Positions 51,259-58,894 of a DNA stretch of 64,000 nt are shown piece by piece. Position 1 is the first letter of the stretch. Each line of letters opens with the position of its first letter. Source of the stretch: Kitasatospora gansuensis. GTDB taxonomy: Bacteria > Actinomycetota > Actinomycetes > Streptomycetales > Streptomycetaceae. The notes beneath the pieces are model-generated. The model was not told where the DNA came from. It saw nothing but the letters and a program-made list of their open reading frames with translations, and made no database searches. The DNA is taken from NCBI RefSeq assembly GCF_014203705.1, contig NZ_JACHJR010000001.1, positions 2,666,001 through 2,730,000 of the forward strand, given 5' to 3'. The translations under genes were made by a program, and so were the position numbers.

Positions 51259-51476
51259 GGCCGGGCGCTCCGGCCGGGCAGGACAACACCGGTAAGCACC
51301 GGCGCGCCGTGCACCGTCAGCAACGGCGCGGGCTCCGGCTGCGGCTCGCGGCGAGCCGGCATCGGGCAGAGGTACCAGCCCGTGCCGTCGGGCCGCACCA
51401 GCTCCAGCGCGTTCACCGGATCCGTGATCCGCACGACCCGCAGGCCCAGCAGGGCCCGCAACCGACGGCCCGTCAC
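51255..51476 (-). CDS. hypothetical small protein (73 aa)
   Basis: GTG 51476, 4-bp overlap with the upstream stop. LRALLGLRVVRITDPVNALE, RPDGTGWYLCPMPARRE; beta-rich. Unknown function. Confidence 0.6.
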   Translation of the reverse strand: MTGRRLRALLGLRVVRITDPVNALELVRPDGTGWYLCPMPARREPQPEPAPLLTVHGAPVLTGVVLPGRSARP

Positions 51477-51865
51477 GACGTCACCGCGGCCGGCTGCTCG
51501 GGCCCGGCGCTCAGGGCCGGCGCCTGGCTGGGCTCGTCGTTCGGCTTCGCCACGATCTCCAGGCCCTGCCCGGCCGCCCAGGTCCGCGCCTGGCGCTCGT
51601 CGCTCGCGGCGCAGTGGGCGTTGAAGTCGACGTAGCCGTAGACGTGGTAGACGATCGGGCCGAAGGTGAGGTTGACCGACAGGTTGCCCTCGGCGTCCGC
51701 CTTGGGGTCCAGGTCGTACCTCGTGGCGAACTCGGTGACGGCTTGGTTGGTCGCCAGAAACAGCAGGATGCGCTCGTCGCGGGGGGCGGGGCAGTCGGGG
51801 TTGGCGGTGAGCCAGTCGGTGAACTGGCGCATGCCGGTGAGGAAGTGGGTACGGTCGTCGGTCAT
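51473..51865 (-). CDS. hypothetical protein (130 aa)
   Basis: ATG 51865, 4-bp overlap upstream. FLTGMRQFTDWLTANPDCPA, AVTEFATRYDLDPKADAEGN and LTFGPIVYHVYGYVDFNAHC suggest a compact alpha-beta protein widespread in Streptomyces mobile elements. Unknown function. Confidence 0.65.
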   Translation of the reverse strand: MTDDRTHFLTGMRQFTDWLTANPDCPAPRDERILLFLATNQAVTEFATRYDLDPKADAEGNLSVNLTFGPIVYHVYGYVDFNAHCAASDERQARTWAAGQGLEIVAKPNDEPSQAPALSAGPEQPAAVTS

Positions 51866-51987
51866 CGGGTGGTCCTTTTCCGGGCGGCGCGGGCACGGTG
51901 CTGGTGCCAGGCGGTGGCGATGGGCAGGCGGGCCAGGACGGCGACGGTCGCGGCCCAGACGGCGGTGACGACCAGGGCCGGGGTCAC
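51862..51987 (-). CDS. small membrane protein (41 aa)
   Basis: GTG 51987 overlaps the upstream stop (GTGA). One membrane helix (LVVTAVWAATVAVLARLPIA) and a basic tail (QHRARAARKRTTR). Short, but chained by 4-bp overlaps on both sides, which supports it. Confidence 0.6.
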   Translation of the reverse strand: MTPALVVTAVWAATVAVLARLPIATAWHQHRARAARKRTTR

Positions 51988-52700
51988 CGGTCGGCCTGCG
52001 GGTCGTAGGCGGGGAGCGCGGGCACCGGAACGACGCGGTAGGCGGTCTCCAGCTCGGCGTCGCCCTCGCCCTGGCCGACGGCGTGCATCCGCAGCGCGGT
52101 CAGGGTGTCGGGCTCCTCCTCGTACCAGGACAGGGAGGCGGTCGGGCCGTAGTCGGCCAGGTGGTGGTCGGCGCAGTGGGCCCGGGCCTCGTCGGCGCTC
52201 AGGTAGGTGGCGAGCGGGATCGGGCCGACCTCGGCCCGCCAGACGGTCAGTGGCTCGCCGTCGGCCAGGCCCAGGACGGTCTCGTAGTTGTCGACCGTCT
52301 TGGCGAGCAGCGCCTGGGTGTCCGACAGCTCGGCGGCGAGCCAGCCGAGTTCGGCGAGGAGCTCCTGGGCGTACTGCCCGGAGTGCCGCAGCCAGCGGGC
52401 CACCGGGTTGTCGATGTCCCGGATCGGGCCCGGGGCGTCCGGGTCGCGCGCCACGGCCAGCTCGGCGGCCGGGGTGATCAGGCCACCGCCGTCCATCTTC
52501 CCCACGGGGAAGCTGGGTTGGGCGCCCTGCATGCCCAGGCGGTCGAAGCCCATGACGTACACCCAGCCGGAGTGCGTGGTGGCCAGCACCGGTCCGTCGC
52601 GCCGGCAGTCGCCGATCCACTGCCACGGCGGCGCGGGGATGGCGGCCAGGGCCGCCTCGATCTCGGCATGCCGCTCGGGCGTCATCGGTTCCGCGGTCAC
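51984..52700 (-). CDS. hypothetical early protein (238 aa)
   Basis: GTG 52700, 4-bp overlap upstream. N-terminus RHAEIEAALAAIPAPPWQWI then VLATTHSGWVYVMGFDRLGM and NPVARWLRHSGQYAQELLAE; this arrangement occurs repeatedly in actinobacterial accessory proteins of unknown role. No catalytic motif seen. Confidence 0.65.
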   Translation of the reverse strand: MTAEPMTPERHAEIEAALAAIPAPPWQWIGDCRRDGPVLATTHSGWVYVMGFDRLGMQGAQPSFPVGKMDGGGLITPAAELAVARDPDAPGPIRDIDNPVARWLRHSGQYAQELLAELGWLAAELSDTQALLAKTVDNYETVLGLADGEPLTVWRAEVGPIPLATYLSADEARAHCADHHLADYGPTASLSWYEEEPDTLTALRMHAVGQGEGDAELETAYRVVPVPALPAYDPQADR

Positions 52701-53122
52701 CGGGCACCGCCACGGCGTGCGAGGTCCATCAGGTAGTCCGCGTACTGGCGGGCCTCGTGCTTGGTCGAGACGGTGGCGGAGCGGCGTCGGCCGCCGTCCT
52801 CGCTCCAGCGCACCTGCCACCGGCCGCCAGCCCTCCGGGTGATGCTCGGGCGGGACCTCGGCGTCGGGCGTGGCAGCCTGGCGGCCAGACGCTCGGCCCG
52901 GGCACGCTCGGCCGCCAGCTCGGCCTCGGCTGAGTCCAGGTCGGCGTCCAGCTCGGCGATCTCGTCCAGCAGTTCGCGCAGCACCGGCGCGAACATCCGG
53001 GCGTACACGGTGGCCCGGCGCCGGGCCGGCCCGCTCCAGGTCTCGCTCTGCGGAACCAGGACGGCGAGGCTCAGGGCCCGGATCGAGGCCAGGCGTTCGT
53101 CGGAGATCGGCGCGGGCCTCAC
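52697..53122 (-). CDS. coiled-coil protein with integrase arm-type DNA-binding domain (141 aa)
   Basis: GTG 53122, 4-bp overlap on both sides. Residues 40-90 are a coiled coil (VLRELLDEIAELDADLDSAE, LAAERARAERLAARL). The last 45 residues (RRAGGRWQVRWSEDGGRRRS, ATVSTKHEARQYADYLMDLA) look like the three-stranded AP2/arm-binding domain that opens tyrosine integrases. There is no catalytic domain. It may bind phage arm sites or regulatory DNA (inferred). Confidence 0.6.
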   Translation of the reverse strand: MRPAPISDERLASIRALSLAVLVPQSETWSGPARRRATVYARMFAPVLRELLDEIAELDADLDSAEAELAAERARAERLAARLPRPTPRSRPSITRRAGGRWQVRWSEDGGRRRSATVSTKHEARQYADYLMDLARRGGAR

Positions 53123-53469
53123 GCGGCTACCGCCGCTCGGCGCGCGAGGATGTTGGCCGGGACCGACGCGGTCAGCCGCACCGAGACGTCACCGACCGTG
53201 ACGGCCGCGGTGTAGAAGCGGCGCGGGCCGTCCGGCGTCTCGTGGATCGTGGTGCCCAGCCGGGCGGAGCCGAGCACGCGCCGCCAGGCGTCGAAGACGC
53301 GGAGAGCGGTGTCGTCGTCCGAGCGGAGCTGGCCGTCGGCGAACCCACCGACGGTCACCCAGGTCGGGGTGATGTGCTGGGGCACCCTGGCCGCGACGGC
53401 GGCCCGGGCAAGAGCTCCGACCGCGTCGAACGCGCTGGCCTGGAGCTGGAGTTCGGTAGGCTGCTGCAC
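53119..53469 (-). CDS. hypothetical early protein (116 aa)
   Basis: GTG 53469 with AAGGAGG 7 bp upstream. LQASAFDAVGALARAAVAAR, DDTALRVFDAWRRVLGSARL and RRFYTAAVTVGDVSVRLTAS. Alpha-beta, unknown. First gene of the tightly overlapped early run. Confidence 0.65.
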   Translation of the reverse strand: MQQPTELQLQASAFDAVGALARAAVAARVPQHITPTWVTVGGFADGQLRSDDDTALRVFDAWRRVLGSARLGTTIHETPDGPRRFYTAAVTVGDVSVRLTASVPANILARRAAVAA

Positions 53470-53562
53470 AGCCCGCCTCCTTCTGTACGAGGGTGTAGCT
53501 CGGTGGGCCTGGGCCGCCCCTGGAGTCGACGCCAGGGCGGCCCGCCCAATGTCTGGGGATCG

Positions 53563-53838
53563 TCAGGCGGCAAGCTGCCGCGCTGGCCGCCTTCTGCGCG
53601 GCTCAGGCGCCACGCGGGTCGGGTCAAGGGCGGGGTTCGTTCGGGAGTCCTGGGCCTCGTGCTTGGCCAGCCAGTCATCCAGTTCCGCGCGCCGGAACAT
53701 GACTCGGCCGCCAGTACGAAATCCGGCCGGAGCGGTCCGGCGCTCGCGCAGGCAACGAAGAGCCTTCGGTGTCCTGCGGATGTACGCGGCAGCTTCCTCC
53801 AGGCTCAATACCGGGCTAAGGGGCGAGGAGCTTTCCAT
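53563..53838 (-). CDS. xis: excisionase-like HTH protein (91 aa)
   Basis: ATG 53838 (ATG 53841 is too near AAGGG). LSLEEAAAYIRRTPKALRCL followed by FRTGGRVMFRRAELDDWLAK is the HTH_17/AlpA winged helix used by many phage and plasmid excisionases. Basic C-terminal tail (EPRRRRPARQ). Position close to integrase and opposite strand suit a recombination directionality factor; role inferred. Confidence 0.75.
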   Translation of the reverse strand: MESSSPLSPVLSLEEAAAYIRRTPKALRCLRERRTAPAGFRTGGRVMFRRAELDDWLAKHEAQDSRTNPALDPTRVAPEPRRRRPARQLAA

Positions 53839-53854
53839 CATTTCCCTTCGTTTC

Positions 53855-54058
53855 TCATCCAGGCGAGTCGGTAATGTCGGCGATTGCGACCTTCAGGCCA
53901 GCGGCGATCCGCGCCAACAACTCGGGCTGAGCCCCCCGCTGACCTCGCTCGACTCGCGACAAGTGCGCTGGTGAGACGTCGACTTCGCGCGCAAATCGGG
54001 TCAGGCTGTAGCCAGCCAGCTCGCGCTTGTTCCGTATATCTGCACCTCGCGCTCTCAC
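53855..54058 (-). CDS. XRE-family Cro/CI-like regulator (67 aa)
   Basis: GTG 54058, leaderless (see promoter). RNKRELAGYSLTRFAREVDV, SPAHLSRVERGQRGAQPELL and ARIAAGLKVAIADI form a full HTH_3 domain and little else. It stands back to back with the larger XRE gene at 54223, the geometry of a lysis-lysogeny switch, and reads toward xis and the early operon. Confidence 0.82.
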   Translation of the reverse strand: MRARGADIRNKRELAGYSLTRFAREVDVSPAHLSRVERGQRGAQPELLARIAAGLKVAIADITDSPG

Positions 54059-54065
54059 CTGCCCA

Positions 54066-54094
54066 ACAGTATGGGCAATGATGAGGAATGGCAA
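54066..54094 (-). promoter_or_regulatory. leaderless promoter of the Cro-like gene
   Basis: On the minus strand TTGCCA (54094-54089), 17-bp spacer, TACTGT (54071-54066), then 7 bp to GTG 54058. ATGATGAG occurs twice on the plus strand (about 54079-54086 and 54098-54105), 19 bp apart, within and upstream of the promoter: candidate operator half-sites. Confidence 0.6.
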
Positions 54095-54222
54095 GGCATG
54101 ATGAGCAATCCGCGAGGCATATGCCGCCCCACCTGGGGAAATGGCGGGAACCCGCCTGCGCAACAGTGCCCTGCGTCTGGGATGCTGTTGCCTAACGTTG
54201 TCCAACAAGACCAGGAGCGGGC

Positions 54223-54795
54223 ATGAGCGCAGCCGAGGAGTCGCCCCTCGACTGGGCGGGGCTGGGGCGCGCGATCAGGCTCGATCGCGCTGCCAGGGGT
54301 ATGAACCAGCAGGCCCTGGCTGCTGCGGCGGGGCTTGATCGCAAGACGATCAGCAACTACGAAAACGGCCGCATCCCAGCTCCGGGAAGAATCCCGGACG
54401 GCTACCACGCAGTCAGCAGAGTGCTGAGCTGGCCTCCTGGCCGAGTGGATGAGCTCCTTGGCCTGCCGTCACCGCTGACCGGGCATGGTGCTGGGCGGAG
54501 CAGCGGGCCAAGCATCCCGAGCACGCCAATCGAGCTCTATCCGTCTGTGATGGCCTTCGCGCGTGCATGCAGCCGAGAAGGTGCTGATCCTGCACTGCGC
54601 GACCAGTTCGAGGAGGCCGCCGAGCGCCTGCTGCTCTCCCTGCCAGCAGGTCGCCAGTCGTCAGCTTCACGCGCGGACTACGGACTGGCGGCATACCGGC
54701 CACACGGCTGGAGCGAGGGTGATCCCTCGGTGCCGGCCGACGACGCGGAGCGAATCCAGCAGGCGCTGCAGGAGCATCGCGACCGGCGGAAGTAG
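54223..54795 (+). CDS. XRE-family repressor (ImmR/CI-like, 190 aa)
   Basis: ATG 54223, CAGGAG 7 bp upstream. The HTH is LGRAIRLDRAARGMNQQALA, AAAGLDRKTISNYENG. The C-terminal 120 residues are helical and not a LexA-type peptidase (no S-K dyad motif seen). Together with the ImmA-like gene 132 bp downstream it makes a repressor and anti-repressor-protease pair. Upstream TGTTG...CAACA around 54186-54208 is a candidate operator. Confidence 0.82.
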   Translation: MSAAEESPLDWAGLGRAIRLDRAARGMNQQALAAAAGLDRKTISNYENGRIPAPGRIPDGYHAVSRVLSWPPGRVDELLGLPSPLTGHGAGRSSGPSIPSTPIELYPSVMAFARACSREGADPALRDQFEEAAERLLLSLPAGRQSSASRADYGLAAYRPHGWSEGDPSVPADDAERIQQALQEHRDRRK

Positions 54796-54927
54796 CCCCT
54801 GGGACAGACGCGCCACACGATGTTCCCGTGACGCCCTGCTATTAAACACTCACACTTTGCGTCACAAGCGTGCAAGAATCGACGCTCTCGGCGCACCTCC
54901 CACACGTCCGAACCGTGGGGGAGAGGT

Positions 54928-55359
54928 ATGTCCGCAGCGCAGTCGACCGAGCTGCACTACGATCCGCTTGCCGAGCTGGAGCTCATGGGAGTACCCGTGA
55001 TCCGGCTCTGGCTGCGCGACACCTGGGGGGCCTGGTCGCCCCAAGACCAGGCTGTTGTGATCGCAGACGGGCTCAGCCCCGTTCAGGAGCGCTGCGTCCT
55101 GGCCCACGAAATCGAGCACATCCTCGCCGGTGACTCCAGTTGCGCCGGCGAGCGCGGCCTCCGCGCCGAGCGCTCCGCCGACCAACGTGCGGCGCGAAAG
55201 CTGATCGCGCTGTCTGACTTCTGCGCAGCTCGGCAGTGGGCGACCAGCGAGCAGGAGCTCGCGGCCGAACTCAACGTCACCACCTGGGCCTTGCGGGCCC
55301 GGATCGCAGATCTGGAGGGGGCAGACCAGTGGCTGGATACATCGAAGATCGCTGGCTGA
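54928..55359 (+). CDS. ImmA/IrrE-family metalloprotease
   Basis: 143 residues, ATG 54928 with GGGGAGAG upstream. The zinc motif is VLAHEIEHILAGD (HExxH with x = I,E), preceded by VVIADGLSPVQERC, and followed by RAERSADQRAARKLIALSDF. In ICEBs1-type elements such proteases cut the cognate XRE repressor after DNA damage. Its end overlaps the integrase gene by 31 bp. Confidence 0.88.
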   Translation: MSAAQSTELHYDPLAELELMGVPVIRLWLRDTWGAWSPQDQAVVIADGLSPVQERCVLAHEIEHILAGDSSCAGERGLRAERSADQRAARKLIALSDFCAARQWATSEQELAAELNVTTWALRARIADLEGADQWLDTSKIAG

Positions 55360-56783
55360 ATAAGCTCAAGGACGCCACGACGGGGAGGCGTGAGCGAACG
55401 GAGCGCTGGGGGAAGGGGAAGCGATACAAGGTCTCGGGCATCCCTGGTGTACGGGGCCGGAGCTTTGAGGTCCTGGAGGACGCGAAGACGTGGCTGGCTC
55501 AGGCTCAAACTGACGCCAGGCGAGCGGAGTTCGTGGACCCGCGCCGTGGTGACATGACGCTCTCGGAGTACGTGCGCACTCAGTTCTTGCCCGGACGTAC
55601 GGACAAGCTCACCACCTACACGACCATGGAGAGCAAGGTCCGTAACCACATCCTCGGGCTGCCAATCGGCTCGCTCTCACTGCGACGGATCGATGCGGCC
55701 GCGCTTCGGATGTGGAAGGCGGAGTTGCTGACCCGGGTGGACGTGGCCACGGCCGAGGTGATCTGGACCCACCTCTCCACCATCTTTCAGGCCGCCGTGG
55801 ACGACACCCGTCTTCTTCGAAACCCGTGCCGGGTCCACGCCAGCGTGAGGCCCCCGAAGACGAAGGAGAAGAAGGTCCGGGCCTGGTCCCGCCAGATAGT
55901 GGATGCCGTCCGGACCGGAGTGCAGCCGCGGTACCGGATCGCTGTCGACCTCGGGGTAGGCGCCGGCCTCCGGCAGGGCGAGGTGCTCGGGCTGGCCGAG
56001 GAGGACATCGACTTCGACCGGATGGTCATACACGTGCGACGCCAGTTGCGGGCCACCAACTCCGGCGCCTTCTACTTCTGCCTGCCCAAGGGTGACAAGA
56101 CCCGCACCGTACAGCTCACGCCCAACCTCGCGGCCCGCCTGCGGGACCACATCGCTGCATTCCCGCCTAAGGTCGTGGAGCTGCCGTGGGATAACCCAGA
56201 GGCCCCCACGACGGACCTGGAGGCCCGGCAGCGGGCACCGATCGCGGTTCCCCTCCTGCTGACTACCACCTATGGGAACCGGATCTACTACAGGACCTTC
56301 AACGACCGGACGTGGAAGCCTGCGCTTCTCGGCGCCGGACTGATCGAGAAGATCGCTCCGGCGGACGCGAAGGAGGCGGCCCGGCAGAAGCGGCTCCACC
56401 GATCGCGCTGGACGCCCTCCCGGGAACTCGGGTTTCACTGCTTGAGGCACACGTTCGCGAGCGTCCAGCTGGAGGCCGGCGAGTCGATCGTGACGGTGTC
56501 TCAGTGGCTCGGCCACTCCACTCCGACGATCACCCTGGAGCGGTACGCTCACTTCATGCCCGGCGCTGGTGCCCGTGGAATGGCCGCGATGGACGCTTGG
56601 TTCGAGGCCCCGACCACTCCCCCGCCGCTGCTTCTCTCCAAATTCTCTCCAGCGGGGTTCTCGCTGTCGGCCAGCACTGCTGCCCTGCAGCTCAAGGCGA
56701 TGCAGGGCAGCAAGGCTGACATGAAGGTCAAGTACAAGGAGACCTCGCGCGGCGGCCTCGCGGTCAACGTCATCGAGTGCTGA
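55329..56783 (+). CDS. int: tyrosine-family phage integrase
   Basis: 484 residues from GTG 55329, 8 bp after GGAGGGG; the frame opens at 55236 but that part is antisense-like and lacks a site. The N-terminal arm domain is RRERTERWGKGKRYKVSGIP; SAM-like core domain about residues 75-180. Catalytic residues: R in GAGLRQGEVLGL, K in LPKGDKTRTVQL, HxxR in FHCLRHTFASVQ, H in WLGHSTPTITLE and the tyrosine in RYAHFMPG. The last 21 residues ([20 protein letters not shown] then C) are coded by the att core and equal the SdaA C-terminus. Confidence 0.96.
   Translation: MAGYIEDRWLNKLKDATTGRRERTERWGKGKRYKVSGIPGVRGRSFEVLEDAKTWLAQAQTDARRAEFVDPRRGDMTLSEYVRTQFLPGRTDKLTTYTTMESKVRNHILGLPIGSLSLRRIDAAALRMWKAELLTRVDVATAEVIWTHLSTIFQAAVDDTRLLRNPCRVHASVRPPKTKEKKVRAWSRQIVDAVRTGVQPRYRIAVDLGVGAGLRQGEVLGLAEEDIDFDRMVIHVRRQLRATNSGAFYFCLPKGDKTRTVQLTPNLAARLRDHIAAFPPKVVELPWDNPEAPTTDLEARQRAPIAVPLLLTTTYGNRIYYRTFNDRTWKPALLGAGLIEKIAPADAKEAARQKRLHRSRWTPSRELGFHCLRHTFASVQLEAGESIVTVSQWLGHSTPTITLERYAHFMPGAGARGMAAMDAWFEAPTTPPPLLLSKFSPAGFSLSASTAALQLKAMQGSKADMKVKYKETSRGGLAVNVIEC
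56718..56783 (+). repeat. attR core (66 bp)
   Basis: Exact copy of 14813-14878. Phage DNA (int) lies to the left, host DNA to the right. It contributes the int stop codon. Confidence 0.95.
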
Positions 56784-56795
56784 CGGACCGGCGGG

Positions 56796-57329
56796 TCAGC
56801 CGGCCAGCAGGGCCGTCAGCACGTCGGCGATCCGGTCCCGGGTGGCCGGGTCGGTGATCACGCCGTCGGCGCCGCGCGCCTCCGGCGGGACGGGGATGGT
56901 GGCGCAGGCCGTCTCGGTGACGGCCGCGCCGGTGTAGCCGAGCACCGAGGCGAGGGTGGCGGCCGCGCCGGTGCCCCGGCCGGGGGCGGCGGCGGTGATC
57001 CAGGCGGCGGGCTTGTCGCTGATCTCGACGCCGCCGACCGTCCAGTCCAGCAGGTTCTTGAAGGAGCCGGGGAGGGTGCCCGCGTACTCGGGGGCGGAGA
57101 TCAGCAGGGCGTCGGCCGCCGCTATCGCGGCCCGCAGCTCGGCCACCGGGGCGGGCAGCGGGTCGGTGTCGTGGTCCGGGTTGAAGTGCGGCAGCTCGGC
57201 CAGTCCTTCGTAGAACGTGGTGGTCACGCCCTCGGGGGCCAGCGCGGCGGCGGTCCGCAGCACCGCCTCGTTCGAGGAACCGGCCCGCAGGCTTCCGCTC
57301 AACAGCAGCACATGACGCGTCATCAGCAT
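56796..57329 (-). CDS. NADPH-dependent FMN reductase family protein
   Basis: 177 residues; ATG 57329 or 57323. The FMN-binding loop is VLLLSGSLRAGSSNEAVLRT, followed by YEGLAELPHFNPDHD and the second loop LLISAPEYAGTLPGSFKNLL (SAPEY motif). Reduces quinones, chromate or azo compounds in relatives; physiological substrate unknown. It ends 12 bp from attR and was originally just downstream of sdaA, convergent with it. Confidence 0.9.
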   Translation of the reverse strand: MLMTRHVLLLSGSLRAGSSNEAVLRTAAALAPEGVTTTFYEGLAELPHFNPDHDTDPLPAPVAELRAAIAAADALLISAPEYAGTLPGSFKNLLDWTVGGVEISDKPAAWITAAAPGRGTGAAATLASVLGYTGAAVTETACATIPVPPEARGADGVITDPATRDRIADVLTALLAG

Positions 57330-57367
57330 GCCGCCAACCTACCCAACTGGGCGCCGCGCCATGGCCG

Positions 57368-57883
57368 TTACGCCCCGGTCTTGCCGTCCGCGAGTTCGCG
57401 CAGCAGGTCGAGGTGGCCGTTGTGCCGGGCGGTCTCCTCGATCAGGTGCAGGACGATCCAGCGCAGGTTGATCTGCTGCCCGTCCCGGACGGTGCGCTGC
57501 GCGACGGCGTCCAGGTCGGTGGCCGCGACCAGTTCGCGGTAGCGGTCGGTCAAGGTCCGGTAGTCGTCGAGGAGTTCGGCCAGCGGCAGGTCCACGGCGA
57601 TCCGCATCTCGCGGTCGGGGTCCTCCTCGGCCCATGGGCCCTCGTCCTCCCCGCCGAGGAAGACCACGTCGAACCAGTAGTACTCGACCCAGCGCAGGTG
57701 GCTGATCAGCCCGGCCAGGGTCATCAGCGGGGAGGCGGGCAGCGGGGCCTTTCGGGCGTCGTTCTGAGCGAGGTCCTCGCACTTGGCCAGCGCGGTGGCG
57801 CGGGTGTAGTCGAGGAAGGTGGCGAGCGAGGTGCGCTCGTCGAGGGTGGGCGGCAGATCGGTACGGGTCATGGCCCGGATCAT
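57368..57883 (-). CDS. DinB-family (DUF664) protein
   Basis: 171 residues from ATG 57883 (ATG 57871 also possible). Conserved histidines of the DinB metal site appear in LMTLAGLISHLRWVEYYW and IVLHLIEETARHNGHLDLL. These four-helix proteins include thiol transferases (mycothiol- and bacillithiol-dependent) and many of unknown role. It lies 38 bp upstream of the FMN reductase gene on the same strand. Confidence 0.88.
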   Translation of the reverse strand: MIRAMTRTDLPPTLDERTSLATFLDYTRATALAKCEDLAQNDARKAPLPASPLMTLAGLISHLRWVEYYWFDVVFLGGEDEGPWAEEDPDREMRIAVDLPLAELLDDYRTLTDRYRELVAATDLDAVAQRTVRDGQQINLRWIVLHLIEETARHNGHLDLLRELADGKTGA

Positions 57884-57983
57884 GACCGGTCCGGGGCGAG
57901 CTGTCGACTAGATAATCAAAGGCCGGGGCGCGAATCCATACGATTAGTCCAGGTGAAGTAGGTTACAAACCTTTCAATCGATT

Positions 57984-58145
57984 TTGCCCACATCCTGAGA
58001 CCGTGCGATAGTCGAGACATCGAGAGCTACGGCCATCCCCGACCCGGTTCGGCCGTCTGCACCGCGTGGCACGCACCCCCATGGCTTGCGCGGTGACCTG
58101 CAGGGGCCCCCACACCGCATCACGGTGACCGGGGGCCCCGCACTG
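57984..58145 (+). ncRNA. candidate small RNA with own promoter and terminator
   Basis: TTGCCC (57984-57989), exactly 17 bp, GATAGT (58007-58012) read to the right, where no plus-strand gene exists. About 90 bp later GGGGCCCCC (58103-58111) and GGGGGCCCC (58131-58139) form a 9-bp stem, followed by GCACTGTTTTCC, an intrinsic terminator. Expected transcript about 58018 to 58147, roughly 130 nt. It lies in a 278-bp gap between two minus-strand genes and is antisense to neither coding region. Confidence 0.5.
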
Positions 58146-58161
58146 TTTTCCAGCGACCGAC

Positions 58162-58773
58162 TCAGGCCGGTACGCGCTCGCGGACCTTCAGCTCGAACCA
58201 GACGCCTTTGCCGCGCGGCAGCAGATCCGCGCCCCAGCGCTCCGAGATGGTGCTGATCAGCAGCATGCCGTACCCGGTCTCGTTGCCCGGCTCGGCCACG
58301 ATCAGACAGGGCAGCGCCCGGGAGGAGTCCCGGACCTCGACCCGGAGCCAGCCGGGGCGGCGGGTGAGGCGGAGGCCGACGGTGCGGCCGCCGGTGTGCC
58401 GGACGGCGTTGGCCATCAGCTCGCCGGTGAGGAGTTCGCCCGCCTCGAGTAACTGGTGCATCCGCCAGCCCTGGAGCACCGAGAGCACCACCCGGCGGGC
58501 CACGCCGACGAGTTCGGGCCGGGACGGCAGGAAGACCTCCTGCTCCGCCGCCACCTGCTCACAGAGCCGGCCGAAGCACTCGCGCTCGACCTCCTGCGGG
58601 CTGAGTCGTTCCAGAGTCTCCAGGGCGAGCACCCCACCTTCCGACGGGTCGTCAGTGGCCGGACCGGCCCCTGGAAGTGATGCCCACTCTGCCTCGCCCC
58701 ATCCCGCCATGGGCCAATCATTGCGGAACGCAAGCGGCCGCGTACGGACAATGAACAAACGATCACTATTCAT
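58162..58773 (-). CDS. ATP-binding anti-sigma-type regulator (HATPase_c_2)
   Basis: 203 residues, ATG 58773. The GHKL ATPase boxes are present: N box LLTGELMANAVRHTGG, G1 VRDSSRALPCLIVAEP (D in place) and G2-like ETGYGMLLISTISERWGADL. Streptomyces carry dozens of these RsbW/SpoIIAB-like proteins, which control sigma factors or signal to neighbours. An N-terminal extension of ~85 residues holds no domain I recognise. Confidence 0.85.
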   Translation of the reverse strand: MNSDRLFIVRTRPLAFRNDWPMAGWGEAEWASLPGAGPATDDPSEGGVLALETLERLSPQEVERECFGRLCEQVAAEQEVFLPSRPELVGVARRVVLSVLQGWRMHQLLEAGELLTGELMANAVRHTGGRTVGLRLTRRPGWLRVEVRDSSRALPCLIVAEPGNETGYGMLLISTISERWGADLLPRGKGVWFELKVRERVPA

Positions 58774-58894
58774 TTGGCATATGCCACCAGCATCCCGAAC
58801 GCGACCCGAACAAGGGCTCGTACAACAGCTCGGCCCGGGCGCCAGAAGGGCACCCGGGCCGAACAGTTGAACGGGAATCAGCTCCCGGAGGGGC

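Noticed and set aside
56718..56783. sdaA-like 3' fragment read as a pseudogene
   Set aside because: It is the att core and part of the intact int gene, not a decayed sdaA copy.
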